Part shown: positions 34,402 through 42,026 of the stretch, piece by piece
Numbering within the stretch: position 1 is the first letter of the stretch
How the letters are laid out: each line of letters begins with the position of its first letter
Assembly: GCF_017573505.1 (NCBI RefSeq)
Contig: NZ_JAGEOJ010000007.1
Span: 407,102-471,101, forward strand
Direction: 5' to 3'
Source of the DNA: Actinomadura barringtoniae
GTDB lineage: Bacteria; Actinomycetota; Actinomycetes; Streptosporangiales; Streptosporangiaceae
Length of the DNA stretch: 64,000 nucleotides
The notes under the pieces: model-generated
Told to the model about the DNA's origin: nothing
What the model saw: only the letters and a program-made list of their open reading frames with translations
The model's database searches: none
Program-made: the position numbers and the translations under genes

Positions 34402-35066
34402 GCCGGGGCGAGCGGGCGGTGGCCGACCTCATCGTGATCGCCAAGGAGCCGATCCCCGGGCGGGTCAAGACGCGGCTGACGCCGCCGTGCACGCCGGAGG
34501 AGGGCGCCGCGCTGGCCGAGGCGGCGCTGGCAGACACCCTCACCGCGGTCGCCGAGACACCGGCCGGCCGGCGGACTCTCGCTCTCGCCGGCCGGCCGGG
34601 CCACTGGCTCCCGTACGGCATGACCGTGATCCCGCAGCGCGGCGCGGGCCTGGACGAACGGCTCGGCCACGCCTTCGCCGACGCTTACGCCGGACGGCCA
34701 CTCGTTCTGATCGGCATGGACACACCGCAGGTCACTCCCGGCCTGCTGACCGAGGCCGCGGAGGCGCTGCGCACGCACGACGCGGTCTTCGGCCCGGCGT
34801 CCGACGGAGGCTTCTGGCTGCTCGGGCTCCGCCGACCCGATCCCGATCTCATTCGCGGCGTTCCGATGAGCGAGCCGCACACCGGGGCCGCTCAGCTCGC
34901 CCGGCTGCGCGGCGCGGGACTCTCGATCGCGACGTCGCCCGAGCTCACCGATGTCGACACCGCAGCAGACGCCCTGCACGTCGCGAGCCTGTGTCGCCCC
35001 GGAGGCCGCTTCCCCGCCGCCGTCCAGGCGCTCGGCTCGACGCTCCGCCCCGTGGCGGCCACGTGA
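34398..35066 (+). CDS. DUF2064 / TIGR04282-family glycosyltransferase-like protein
   Basis: A 222-residue nucleotidyl/glycosyl-transferase fold protein with DLIVIAKEPIPGRVKTRLTP and RPLVLIGMDTPQVTPGLLTE (metal Asp), then FGPASDGGFWLLGLR. The related family includes proteins in arsenosugar biosynthesis loci and in clusters such as this one; the reaction is not established for this member. The ATG overlaps the previous stop (ATGA). Confidence 0.88.
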   Translation: MSRGERAVADLIVIAKEPIPGRVKTRLTPPCTPEEGAALAEAALADTLTAVAETPAGRRTLALAGRPGHWLPYGMTVIPQRGAGLDERLGHAFADAYAGRPLVLIGMDTPQVTPGLLTEAAEALRTHDAVFGPASDGGFWLLGLRRPDPDLIRGVPMSEPHTGAAQLARLRGAGLSIATSPELTDVDTAADALHVASLCRPGGRFPAAVQALGSTLRPVAAT

Positions 35067-35743
35067 TCGGGGACCTGTACGAGAGTTCGCTGGCGGGGAC
35101 CGGCGCCGCCGAGATCGAGCACGCCGACGGGCGCCGTACGCCGCTGCGGGTCGAGGAGTGGATGGGCGCGCGCCCCGGCGACGACGGGCTGCTCGACCGG
35201 TGCTCGGGCCCGACGCTCGACATCGGTTCGGGACCCGGGCGGCTGACCACGGCGCTCGGCGAACGGGGGATCCCGTCGCTCGGCATCGACATCACCCCGT
35301 ACGCGGTCGCGCTCACCCAGGCGGCGGGCGGCCTCGCGCTCTGCCGGAGCATCTTCGACCGCGTGCCGGGGACGGGCCGCTGGCAGACGCTCCTGCTCGC
35401 GGACGGCAACATCGGCATCGACGGCGACCCGGCCGCGCTGCTGCGCCGTTCCGCGGAACTGCTGCGGCGCGGGGGACTCCTGCTGGTGGAGGTCGAGCCG
35501 CCCGGCGTTCCCAGCCGTGCCGAATGGGTGCGGCTGCGCACGCCCGCCCGCACCGGCGACTGGTTCCGGTGGGCCCACCTGTCGATCGACGACACCGGGC
35601 CGCTCGCGGCAGCCTGCGGGCTCGCCCTCGCAGATGAGTGGACGGAGGCGGGCCGCTGGTTCGCCGCGCTCACCAAACGAACCAATGCCGTACGAACCGG
35701 TGCCGTACGACCCAGTGACCGGGGTGGACCAGAGCCGCTTTAA
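35063..35743 (+). CDS. SAM-dependent methyltransferase
   Basis: A 226-residue class I methyltransferase with motif I TLDIGSGPGRLTTALGERGI and SLGIDITPYAVALTQAAGG, then LLRRGGLLLVEVEPPG. It starts at GTG 35063, overlapping the DUF2064 stop (GTGA). It closes the epimerase/GT/DUF2064 set; together they may modify a surface sugar or lipid. The C-terminal 30 codons overlap a possible upstream extension of the next gene. Confidence 0.88.
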   Translation: MIGDLYESSLAGTGAAEIEHADGRRTPLRVEEWMGARPGDDGLLDRCSGPTLDIGSGPGRLTTALGERGIPSLGIDITPYAVALTQAAGGLALCRSIFDRVPGTGRWQTLLLADGNIGIDGDPAALLRRSAELLRRGGLLLVEVEPPGVPSRAEWVRLRTPARTGDWFRWAHLSIDDTGPLAAACGLALADEWTEAGRWFAALTKRTNAVRTGAVRPSDRGGPEPL

Positions 35744-35750
35744 TGGCCGG

Positions 35751-36572
35751 ATGCTCCCCCCGGCCCGAACGTCACAGTCCCGGCCCCCTTCCAGCCCGGT
35801 CGCGGTGTTCATCGCGGTCATGGTGGGCGGCGCGTTCGCGACGGCCGTCAGCGCCGTCCTCACGTGCATCCTCGACTACGCGCTGGGCGGCGGCATCGCG
35901 GCCACCGGCGGGCTGCCCATGAGCCTGACCACCTACCGCCTGGTCGGCGCCGTGCTGAGCATCATCACCGGCGTCGTCGTCGGGGCCGCGGTCCTGCCGC
36001 TGCGCCCGCAGGGGCCGCTCGCCCCGATCCTCGCCGCCCCGGCGGCACTGGTCGCCGACCGCGTCGGCAGCCTGCTCGGGTTCCTCGCGTACGCGATCGT
36101 GAGCGGCGACACCATCCCCGTCGACCGCATCGACCTGGACTTCTGCATCCACTTCATGACCCAGATCGAGGGCGTCTGGGGCGTGATCTTCATCATCCTG
36201 CCGCTGGCGGCCGGCGGTGGCGTGGCGTTCCTGCGGGTCATGAGCGCGTCCAAGAACTCGGCACCGCGCGGCGCCGCAGTCGCCTTCGGCACACCTGGGG
36301 CCCCTGGCGCACCCGGCCAGCCGGTACCCGGCATGCAGGCGCCCGGGCCGTACGGCCAACCGCAGTACCCGGGCCAGCCGCAGCACCCGGGCCAACCGCA
36401 GCACCCGGGCCAGCCGCAGTACCCCGGCGCGCCGCCGCCCCCCGGTCAACCCGCCCCCGGTCAGCCGCCGTACGGCGGGCACGGGCAGCCAGGGTTTCCC
36501 CCGGCCGGGCCTCAGGGTCCGCCTCCGCCGCCCGGCGGGCCGTGGCCGCCCCAGGATCGTCCCGGAGGGTGA
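35751..36572 (+). CDS. Membrane protein with Pro/Gln/Gly-rich C-terminal tail
   Basis: A 273-residue protein with four or five hydrophobic segments (residues about 20-165: AVFIAVMVGGAFATAVSAVL, LVGAVLSIITGVVVGAAVL, GVWGVIFIILPLAAGGGVAF). The cytoplasmic tail (residues 180-273) is Pro-rich with PGQPQYPGQPQHPGQPQHPG repeats, coded by 18-bp units around 36358-36430. Such tails are common in actinobacterial membrane proteins. No family is recognised. The start is uncertain: 35751 is used, but an in-frame ATG at 35685 would overlap the methyltransferase gene. Confidence 0.72.
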   Translation: MLPPARTSQSRPPSSPVAVFIAVMVGGAFATAVSAVLTCILDYALGGGIAATGGLPMSLTTYRLVGAVLSIITGVVVGAAVLPLRPQGPLAPILAAPAALVADRVGSLLGFLAYAIVSGDTIPVDRIDLDFCIHFMTQIEGVWGVIFIILPLAAGGGVAFLRVMSASKNSAPRGAAVAFGTPGAPGAPGQPVPGMQAPGPYGQPQYPGQPQHPGQPQHPGQPQYPGAPPPPGQPAPGQPPYGGHGQPGFPPAGPQGPPPPPGGPWPPQDRPGG

Positions 36573-36606
36573 TGACGGAGATCGGGCCGGCGCATACCTT
36601 GGGGGC

Positions 36607-36777
36607 ATGGGTCGGACAATTCTCACGATTGTGGGCGTCATTCTCGCCGTGTGGCTGCTCTTCACGGTGGTCGGCGCGATCATGTCGATGCTCAAGATGT
36701 TCTTCTTCATCGGCTTCGTCGCCGTGCTGGTCGTACTGGCGGTGACGCTGGTCTCCAAGCTTTCCCGAAGCCGGTAG
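36607..36777 (+). CDS. 56-residue membrane protein
   Basis: Two hydrophobic segments (ILTIVGVILAVWLLFTVVGA and FFFIGFVAVLVVLAVTLVS) are joined by a short MSMLKM turn and end in the basic tail KLSRSR, a positive-inside pattern. The ATG at 36607 has a G-run (GGGGGC) in front. It follows the previous gene by 34 bp. Function unknown. Confidence 0.7.
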   Translation: MGRTILTIVGVILAVWLLFTVVGAIMSMLKMFFFIGFVAVLVVLAVTLVSKLSRSR

Positions 36778-36866
36778 CGCACGGGGGCCGCAGCCCCTTG
36801 CCCCACGCCGCGCGGTGACCGCATGATGCGCAGACGAACATGCGGTCACCGGCGAGAGGGGCCCCC

Positions 36867-38423
36867 GTGCCAGGACTGACCGAGGTGTTGCGCGAGCGTG
36901 CGCGGCAGCACCCAGACCGTCTCGCGCTCATCGCGGGCGACGAGCAGATTACCTACGCGGACTTCGACCGGCGGGTCGACCAGACGGCGGCGGCGCTCCA
37001 GGCCGCCGGTGTCTGGCATGACGACCGGGTCGCCGTCCTCGACAAGAACTCGATCGAATACGCCGAGCTGCTCTTCGGCGCCGCCCGCCTCGGCGCGGTC
37101 CAGGTCCCGGTCAACTACCGGCTCGCGCCCGACGAGGTCGCGTACGTCGTCAACAACGCGCAGGCGAAGGTCTTCGTCATCGGACCCGAGTTCCTGCCCG
37201 TCCTCGACGCGATCGCCGGGAAGCTCGAGCACACCACGCATCTGGTGGTCATCGGCGGCTCCGGCCATCCCCACCTCGACTACGAGACGTGGGTCGGTGC
37301 GTACGAGGCCACCCCGCCCGCGCACCAGGTCGACACCTCGGACGTGTTCGTCCAGCTCTACTCGTCGGGCACCACCGGGCTGCCCAAGGGCGTGATGCTG
37401 ACGCACGACAACTACACCGCTCTGCTCCCCCTCACCAACGATCTGTGGGGGATCGGCTCGGACGCCGTCCTCATGGTCGCGATGCCGATGTACCACGTGG
37501 CGGGCAACGGGCTGACGATCTGCGCGATCTTCGACGGCATCACCGGCGTGATCGTCCGCGAGCCCGACCCGGTCGTCATCGCCAGGGAGATCGAGCGCAA
37601 CCGCGTCACGCACGTCTTCCTCGTTCCGGTCCTGCTCCAGTTCATGCAGCTCATGCCCGAGGTCGCCGAGACCGACCTGTCCACGCTCCAGCTCGTGCTG
37701 TACGGCGCGTCCCCGATCAGCGAGGACGTCCTGCGCGGCGCGATGGCGATGCTTCCGAACGCGCACTTCATGCAGGTGTACGGCCTGACCGAGACCACCG
37801 GGGCCATCACCGCGCTGCCCGCCGAGGACCACGACCTGGACGGCCCCGACCCGGCCCGCCTGCGCAGCGCCGGCCTGCCCAACCCCGAGTGCGAGCTGAA
37901 GATCGTCGATCCGGCCAGCCTCGACGAGGTGCCGCTCGGCCAGGTGGGCGAGATCCTCTGCCGTACGCCCCAGAACATGAAGGGCTACTGGGGCCTGCCC
38001 GACGCCACCACGGCGGCCCTGCTCCCCGACGGCTTCTTCCGTACGGGCGACGCGGGCTACCTGGACGCCGACGGCTACCTCTACATCCACGACCGCGTGA
38101 AGGACATGATCATCTCCGGCGGTGAGAACATCTACCCCGCCGAGGTGGAGAACGTCCTGATGGGCCACCCCGAGGTCGACGACTGCGCGGTGATCGGCGT
38201 TCCCGACGACAAGTGGGGCGAGACCCCGCGCGCCATCGTGGTCCTCTCCGGCGACGCGACCGAGGCCGACCTGATCGCCTACTGCCGCGAGCGCCTCGCC
38301 CATTTCAAGTGCCCGACCTCCGTCGAGGCCCGCGAGGCCATCCCCCGCAACCCCACCGGCAAGATCCTCAAGCGCGAGCTCCGCGCCCCCTACTGGGAGG
38401 GCCAGGACCGAGCCGTTCACTGA
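36867..38423 (+). CDS. Acyl-CoA synthetase (AMP-dependent, long/medium-chain fatty-acid CoA ligase)
   Basis: A 518-residue ANL-superfamily ligase activating a carboxylic acid to acyl-AMP and acyl-CoA. Motifs: P-loop VQLYSSGTTGLPKGVMLTHD, A5 MQVYGLTETTGAIT, A7/A8 FFRTGDAGYLDADGYLYIHD and RVKDMIISGGENIYPAEVEN, and catalytic Lys in NPTGKILKRELR. The GTG at 36867 with GAGAGGGG upstream is chosen over an ATG nine codons earlier. It stands alone, so the substrate is not indicated. Confidence 0.94.
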   Translation: MPGLTEVLRERARQHPDRLALIAGDEQITYADFDRRVDQTAAALQAAGVWHDDRVAVLDKNSIEYAELLFGAARLGAVQVPVNYRLAPDEVAYVVNNAQAKVFVIGPEFLPVLDAIAGKLEHTTHLVVIGGSGHPHLDYETWVGAYEATPPAHQVDTSDVFVQLYSSGTTGLPKGVMLTHDNYTALLPLTNDLWGIGSDAVLMVAMPMYHVAGNGLTICAIFDGITGVIVREPDPVVIAREIERNRVTHVFLVPVLLQFMQLMPEVAETDLSTLQLVLYGASPISEDVLRGAMAMLPNAHFMQVYGLTETTGAITALPAEDHDLDGPDPARLRSAGLPNPECELKIVDPASLDEVPLGQVGEILCRTPQNMKGYWGLPDATTAALLPDGFFRTGDAGYLDADGYLYIHDRVKDMIISGGENIYPAEVENVLMGHPEVDDCAVIGVPDDKWGETPRAIVVLSGDATEADLIAYCRERLAHFKCPTSVEAREAIPRNPTGKILKRELRAPYWEGQDRAVH

Positions 38424-38461
38424 TCCGGCACTGCTCAGATACCTAAATTTGGAAATCTGTA

Positions 38462-38474
38462 GTCACGGCGTGAC
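38462..38474. promoter_or_regulatory. Perfect 13-bp inverted repeat GTCACG-G-CGTGAC
   Basis: It lies a few bases upstream of the 38480 gene, in a short AT-rich promoter-like stretch (38440-38462). It looks like an operator or leader hairpin. Regulator unknown. Confidence 0.5.
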
Positions 38475-38479
38475 TCCGT

Positions 38480-38818
38480 GTGGATCCTGAGACTGTGAAC
38501 GAGACCGGGGTCCGCACCATCGCGCCGAGCCACCGCAGCCTCAACCTGACCAGCCGCCATTTGAGGAACCTGGAGCGTACTCGCACCCGGGTCGACCAGG
38601 CATGTCTCCGGCTGGAGAAGATCCGGCGGGGGGCCGGTCGGGCTCTGATCGGCCTGGCCGAAGCGCACGAACGAACCGCCGCCGCGATGGAGCGGCGCGC
38701 TGCCCGCAGGCCCGAAGCGGCCGACCGCTACTGGGAATCGGCCACCTATCACCGCTTGCAGGCCGCCCTCATCCGTACGCTCGCACTCCCGAACCCGTGG
38801 GACGAGAGCGTGATCTGA
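38480..38818 (+). CDS. Small helical protein of unknown function
   Basis: A 112-residue soluble protein, strongly alpha-helical and basic: LTSRHLRNLERTRTRVDQAC, RLEKIRRGAGRALIGLAEAH, AAAMERRAARRPEAADRYWE. Heptad-like spacing suggests a coiled coil. No family is recognised. The start could be GTG 38480 or GTG 38495. Convergent with the exonuclease-family gene. Confidence 0.65.
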   Translation: MDPETVNETGVRTIAPSHRSLNLTSRHLRNLERTRTRVDQACLRLEKIRRGAGRALIGLAEAHERTAAAMERRAARRPEAADRYWESATYHRLQAALIRTLALPNPWDESVI

Positions 38819-38842
38819 CGGCGTCAGCGGAGGGTGGCGGCG

Positions 38843-39769
38843 TCAGCGGAGGGTGATGGCGGCGATCACCGGGCGGTGGTCGGAGGAACGGACCACCGAG
38901 TTGGGAACGTCGCAGGAGACCGTGGCGGTCTTGCCGGTGAAGATGTAGTCGAGCTTCTCCCAGGCCTTGCCCTTGGCGTTCTGGTGGGTGCTCTCGCCGC
39001 CGTGGGTGACGCCGGTGCCCTGGTCGCACTCGCGGTAGGCGCCGTAGAGGACGTCCAGCGCGGGCTTGGTGGGCTGGTCGTTGAAGTCGCCGCCGAGGAC
39101 GACGCGGCCGGTGCCGGCGCCGACGAGGCTCTTCAGCCTCGCGGTCTGAACCTTGCGGTAAGCGCCCGTCGGATCGTCGGCCTTCATGCCGGAGCTCAGG
39201 TGCGCGGTGCACAGGCGCGCGGACCAGCTGGCGACGTTGGCGCAGACGGCGACGCGGCCTTCGAACTTGGGCGACTTCAGGTAGGTCCTGGTCACGTTGC
39301 CGAGCTTCTGCGCGCTGCCGAGCGCGACACCGAACTGGCCCTGGCCGTTCGCGCAGGTCTTCGGCTTGCCGTCGGCCTGCTTGGCGGGGGCGAACGCCCA
39401 GCTCCACGACCTCAGCCAGCCGTAACCGCCGAGCCTCTTCACGTGGCCGGAGCAGACCTCCTGCAGGAACACCACGTTCGCCCTGGCCTTGGTGCCGTCG
39501 ACGGTGGCGTTCTGCGCGGTGTAGGAGATCGTCGCCGCGAGCTTGGCCGGGTCGGCGCCGAGCGGGCAGTGCGCGGACTTGTTCCCGCAGACGTTCCAGG
39601 TGAGCACGTTCACCGGGACGGCGGGCCTGCTCGCGGTGTCGGCCGCGGAGGCCGGGCCGGAGTGGCCGCTGGATCCTCCCTTGATGGCGGCGCCGGCACC
39701 GGCGGTGACGACCACGACGGTCGCGCCGGTCACGGCGAGCAGGGGGACGACAGCGCGGGGGGCTCGCAC
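38843..39769 (-). CDS. Secreted endonuclease/exonuclease/phosphatase-family protein
   Basis: A 308-residue EEP-fold metal-dependent phosphoesterase. A signal peptide (about residues 1-45) is followed by VNVLTWNVCGNKSAHC, VVFLQEVCSGH (catalytic Glu), VVLGGDFNDQPTK (Asp/Asn), KLDYIFTG and SSDHRPVIAAI (catalytic Asp-His). Several Cys pairs may form disulfides. It could be a secreted nuclease or sphingomyelinase-like enzyme. The start is GTG 39769 with GGAGA upstream. A 16-bp direct repeat copies its stop region (38821-38836 / 38840-38855). Confidence 0.9.
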   Translation of the reverse strand: MRAPRAVVPLLAVTGATVVVVTAGAGAAIKGGSSGHSGPASAADTASRPAVPVNVLTWNVCGNKSAHCPLGADPAKLAATISYTAQNATVDGTKARANVVFLQEVCSGHVKRLGGYGWLRSWSWAFAPAKQADGKPKTCANGQGQFGVALGSAQKLGNVTRTYLKSPKFEGRVAVCANVASWSARLCTAHLSSGMKADDPTGAYRKVQTARLKSLVGAGTGRVVLGGDFNDQPTKPALDVLYGAYRECDQGTGVTHGGESTHQNAKGKAWEKLDYIFTGKTATVSCDVPNSVVRSSDHRPVIAAITLR

Positions 39770-39881
39770 ACAGTCTCCATAGGGGAATCAAGCGGGGGCG
39801 ATCACGTTGCATCCCACCACAAAGAGCAACATTTGCGCCACCGACTCGGGTAAAACCCGGCGCCTCGAGCGTACGTGAAGA

Positions 39882-39922
39882 ACCACCCCGCACCCGCCGT
39901 TTTCCGATGGGTGCGAGGTGGT
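39882..39922 (-). terminator. Hairpin terminator after tuf
   Basis: ACCACCCCGCACCC (39882-39895) pairs with GGGTGCGAGGTGGT (39909-39922) with one mismatch, 45 bp beyond the tuf stop; U-rich sequence (TTCTTC) follows on the minus strand. Confidence 0.75.
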
Positions 39923-39966
39923 CCTCGCGTTCGCCGGCAGAGCGGCCGGTGACGCCGAACGGCGGT

Positions 39967-41151
39967 CTAGTCGAGAAGCTCGACGACCGTTCCGGCGCCG
40001 ACCGTACGGCCGCCCTCACGGATCGCGAAGCCGAGGCCCTCGGCCATCGCGACCGGCTTGCCGAGCTCGACCGCCATCTCGACGGAGTCGCCCGGCAGCG
40101 CCATGCTGCCGTCGCCGCCCAGGTCCACGCCGCCGACCACGTCGGTCGTACGGAAGTGGAACTGCGGCCGGTAGCCGTGGAAGAACGGCCTGCTCCGGCC
40201 GCCCTCGGCGGCGGTCAGCACCCGCACCCGGGCCCGGAACCGGCTGTGCGGCCGGATCGAGCCGGGAGCGGCGACGACCTGGCCGCGCCGGATCTGGTCC
40301 CGCTTGATGCCGCGCAGCAGCATCGCGGTGTTGTCGCCCGCCTCGGCGTGGTCCATCGACTGGCCGAACGTCTCCAGCCCGGTCGCTACCGAGCCGAACG
40401 TCTCGCCCAGCCCGACCACCTCGACCTGGTCGCCGACGCGGATCGCGCCCTGCGCCACCACCCCGGTCACGACGGTGCCGCGGCCGGTGATGGTGAGGAC
40501 GTTCTCCACCGGCATCAGGAACGGCCGGTCGAGCACCCGCTCGGGGATCGGCACGTAGGCGTCGATCGCGTCGAGCAGGTCGACGACGCGGGCGGTCCAG
40601 TACGGGTCGCCCTCCAGCGCGCGGAGGCCGGACACCCGGACGATGGGGATCTCCTCGCCCGGGAAGCCGTACTCCGAGAGCAGGTCGCGCACCTCCAGCT
40701 CGACCAGGTCGAGGAGCTCGGCGTCCTCCACCGTGTCGGACTTGTTGAGCGCCACGACGATGTGCCGGACGCCGACCTGCCGGGCCAGCACGATGTGCTC
40801 GCGCGTCTGCGGCATCGCGCCGTCCTGCGCCGAGACCACCAGCACCGCCCCGTCGATCTGGGCCGCACCCGTGATCATGTTCTTCACGTAGTCGGCGTGG
40901 CCCGGCATGTCGACGTGGGCGTAATGCCGCGTCGCGGTCTCGTAGTGGACGTGCGCGATGTTGATGGTGATGCCGCGGTCGCGCTCCTCGGGCGCACGGT
41001 CGATGCCGTCGAACGGGACGGCGGACGCCAGCCCGCGCTCGGCGAGCACCTTGGTGATCGCGGCGGTCAGCGTGGTCTTGCCGTGGTCGACGTGCCCCAT
41101 CGTGCCGATGTTCAGATGCGGCTTGCCGCGCTCGTAGAGCTGCTTGGCCAT
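39967..41151 (-). CDS. tuf: Elongation factor Tu, divergent second copy (tuf3-like)
   Basis: A 394-residue EF-Tu that would deliver aminoacyl-tRNA to the ribosome. All GTPase motifs are intact: GHVDHGKTTL (G1), RGITIN (G2), DMPGHADYV (G3), NKSD (G4, usually NKCD), and a G5-like SGLRAL. Many core positions differ from the standard sequence, for example SMDHAEAGDNTAMLLRG where EF-Tu normally has DEGQAGENVGLLLRG, and the C terminus ends TVVELLD. It is not next to rpsL/rpsG/fusA. The best comparison is Streptomyces tuf3, a stress-linked paralogue. The ATG at 41151 has AAGGACC upstream. Confidence 0.93.
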   Translation of the reverse strand: MAKQLYERGKPHLNIGTMGHVDHGKTTLTAAITKVLAERGLASAVPFDGIDRAPEERDRGITINIAHVHYETATRHYAHVDMPGHADYVKNMITGAAQIDGAVLVVSAQDGAMPQTREHIVLARQVGVRHIVVALNKSDTVEDAELLDLVELEVRDLLSEYGFPGEEIPIVRVSGLRALEGDPYWTARVVDLLDAIDAYVPIPERVLDRPFLMPVENVLTITGRGTVVTGVVAQGAIRVGDQVEVVGLGETFGSVATGLETFGQSMDHAEAGDNTAMLLRGIKRDQIRRGQVVAAPGSIRPHSRFRARVRVLTAAEGGRSRPFFHGYRPQFHFRTTDVVGGVDLGGDGSMALPGDSVEMAVELGKPVAMAEGLGFAIREGGRTVGAGTVVELLD

Positions 41152-41184
41152 GGTCCTTCTGTCCTCACGTGTGAAGTCGAACGC

Positions 41185-41241
41185 GAGAACCACCCGGGCG
41201 CGACGCCCGGGAGCGGTGACCACCCCCCTCCGCTGGTTCTC
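41185..41241 (-). promoter_or_regulatory. Structured leader (three-way junction) upstream of tuf
   Basis: An 8-bp closing stem pairs 41185-41192 with 41234-41241 (GAGAACCA/TGGTTCTC). Inside it, directly abutting, are a perfect 8-bp GC hairpin (41193-41200 with 41204-41211, 3-nt loop) and a weaker 4-bp stem (41213-41216 with 41230-41233). On the minus strand the element ends 33 nt before the tuf ATG, so it would be in the mRNA leader. It fits no riboswitch class that I recognise. Confidence 0.6.
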
Positions 41242-42026
41242 CGGAGGTGGGACGGAGAGGGGTCAGCTTCGCGCGCCGTCGACGACGACTGCGCCTGCTG
41301 CCGCTGCTCCCGTGGTGAGGAAGGCAGCCGGCACCGCGCTCAGCAGACCGAGGTCTGCGAGCGTGCGAGTGCCGGCTGCGAAGAACATGCCTTGAGGGTA
41401 CGAGCCGCCAGGTCGGCAAGTCGATTGATTATTCGGCCCCTGCCCGGGCCCTTGGCGGGCTGGGGCAGCGGAGGCGCTGCGGAGGCGTGGGAGGTGCTGC
41501 GGAGGTGTGCGGAGGCCCGTGGACGCCAAAGTGCGGCGTGCAGACCGTCCCGCGCCGGGCAGCCTCGCACGCCGCACCTTTTGGGGATAACGGCGGTCCA
41601 TCACCCTGAGAAGGCAGGGCGGGACTTATGAGTCTGGATCAGTTTCCAGCTGCTTGCCTATTTATGAGAGCCGGACGCCTTTCGCGGGTCCGGTGAAAAC
41701 GATGACCTGTTGATGAATGCCGCCCAAGCCGTTCGGCGACATCGCCCGACCAACACCGCCCCGGTCATCGTGAGAATGGCGGGTGTTCGGGCACATGGGA
41801 ACGATTACCTTCCAAGTTTTACGAGAGGGTCATCCCTGAGCGGGGATCTATGGTGATCCGCACGCAGGGCCCTAAGCGGGGATCTGGGCCCTGTGCGAGG
41901 AGTTCTGGACCGGACTGTGGTGCCCCGGCCTTGCTGCGTCACCAACGTTGGCATGCGGCCGGGGCGGGCACCAGGACTTCTCGTCCAAGCGCCGTACAGC
42001 GCTGACTGGACAAATGAAGTCGCAGG
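41242..42026. other. 785-bp region without a convincing gene
   Basis: It lies between the tuf leader and the NBR1-Ig-like gene. It holds the probable tuf promoter, a CCGGAC...GTCCGG hairpin (41671-41693), an 8-bp-stem hairpin CAGGGCCC...GGGCCCTG (41865-41893) that could terminate the gene at 42027, and a direct repeat AGCGGGGATCT around 41839 and 41875. The stretch 41600-41850 is clearly less GC-rich than its surroundings. Confidence 0.5.

Noticed and set aside
41263..41388. 41-residue hydrophobic minus-strand frame (MFFAAGTRTLADLGLLSAVP...)
   Set aside because: Only a weak ribosome site and no supporting context; it lies in the upstream region of tuf.
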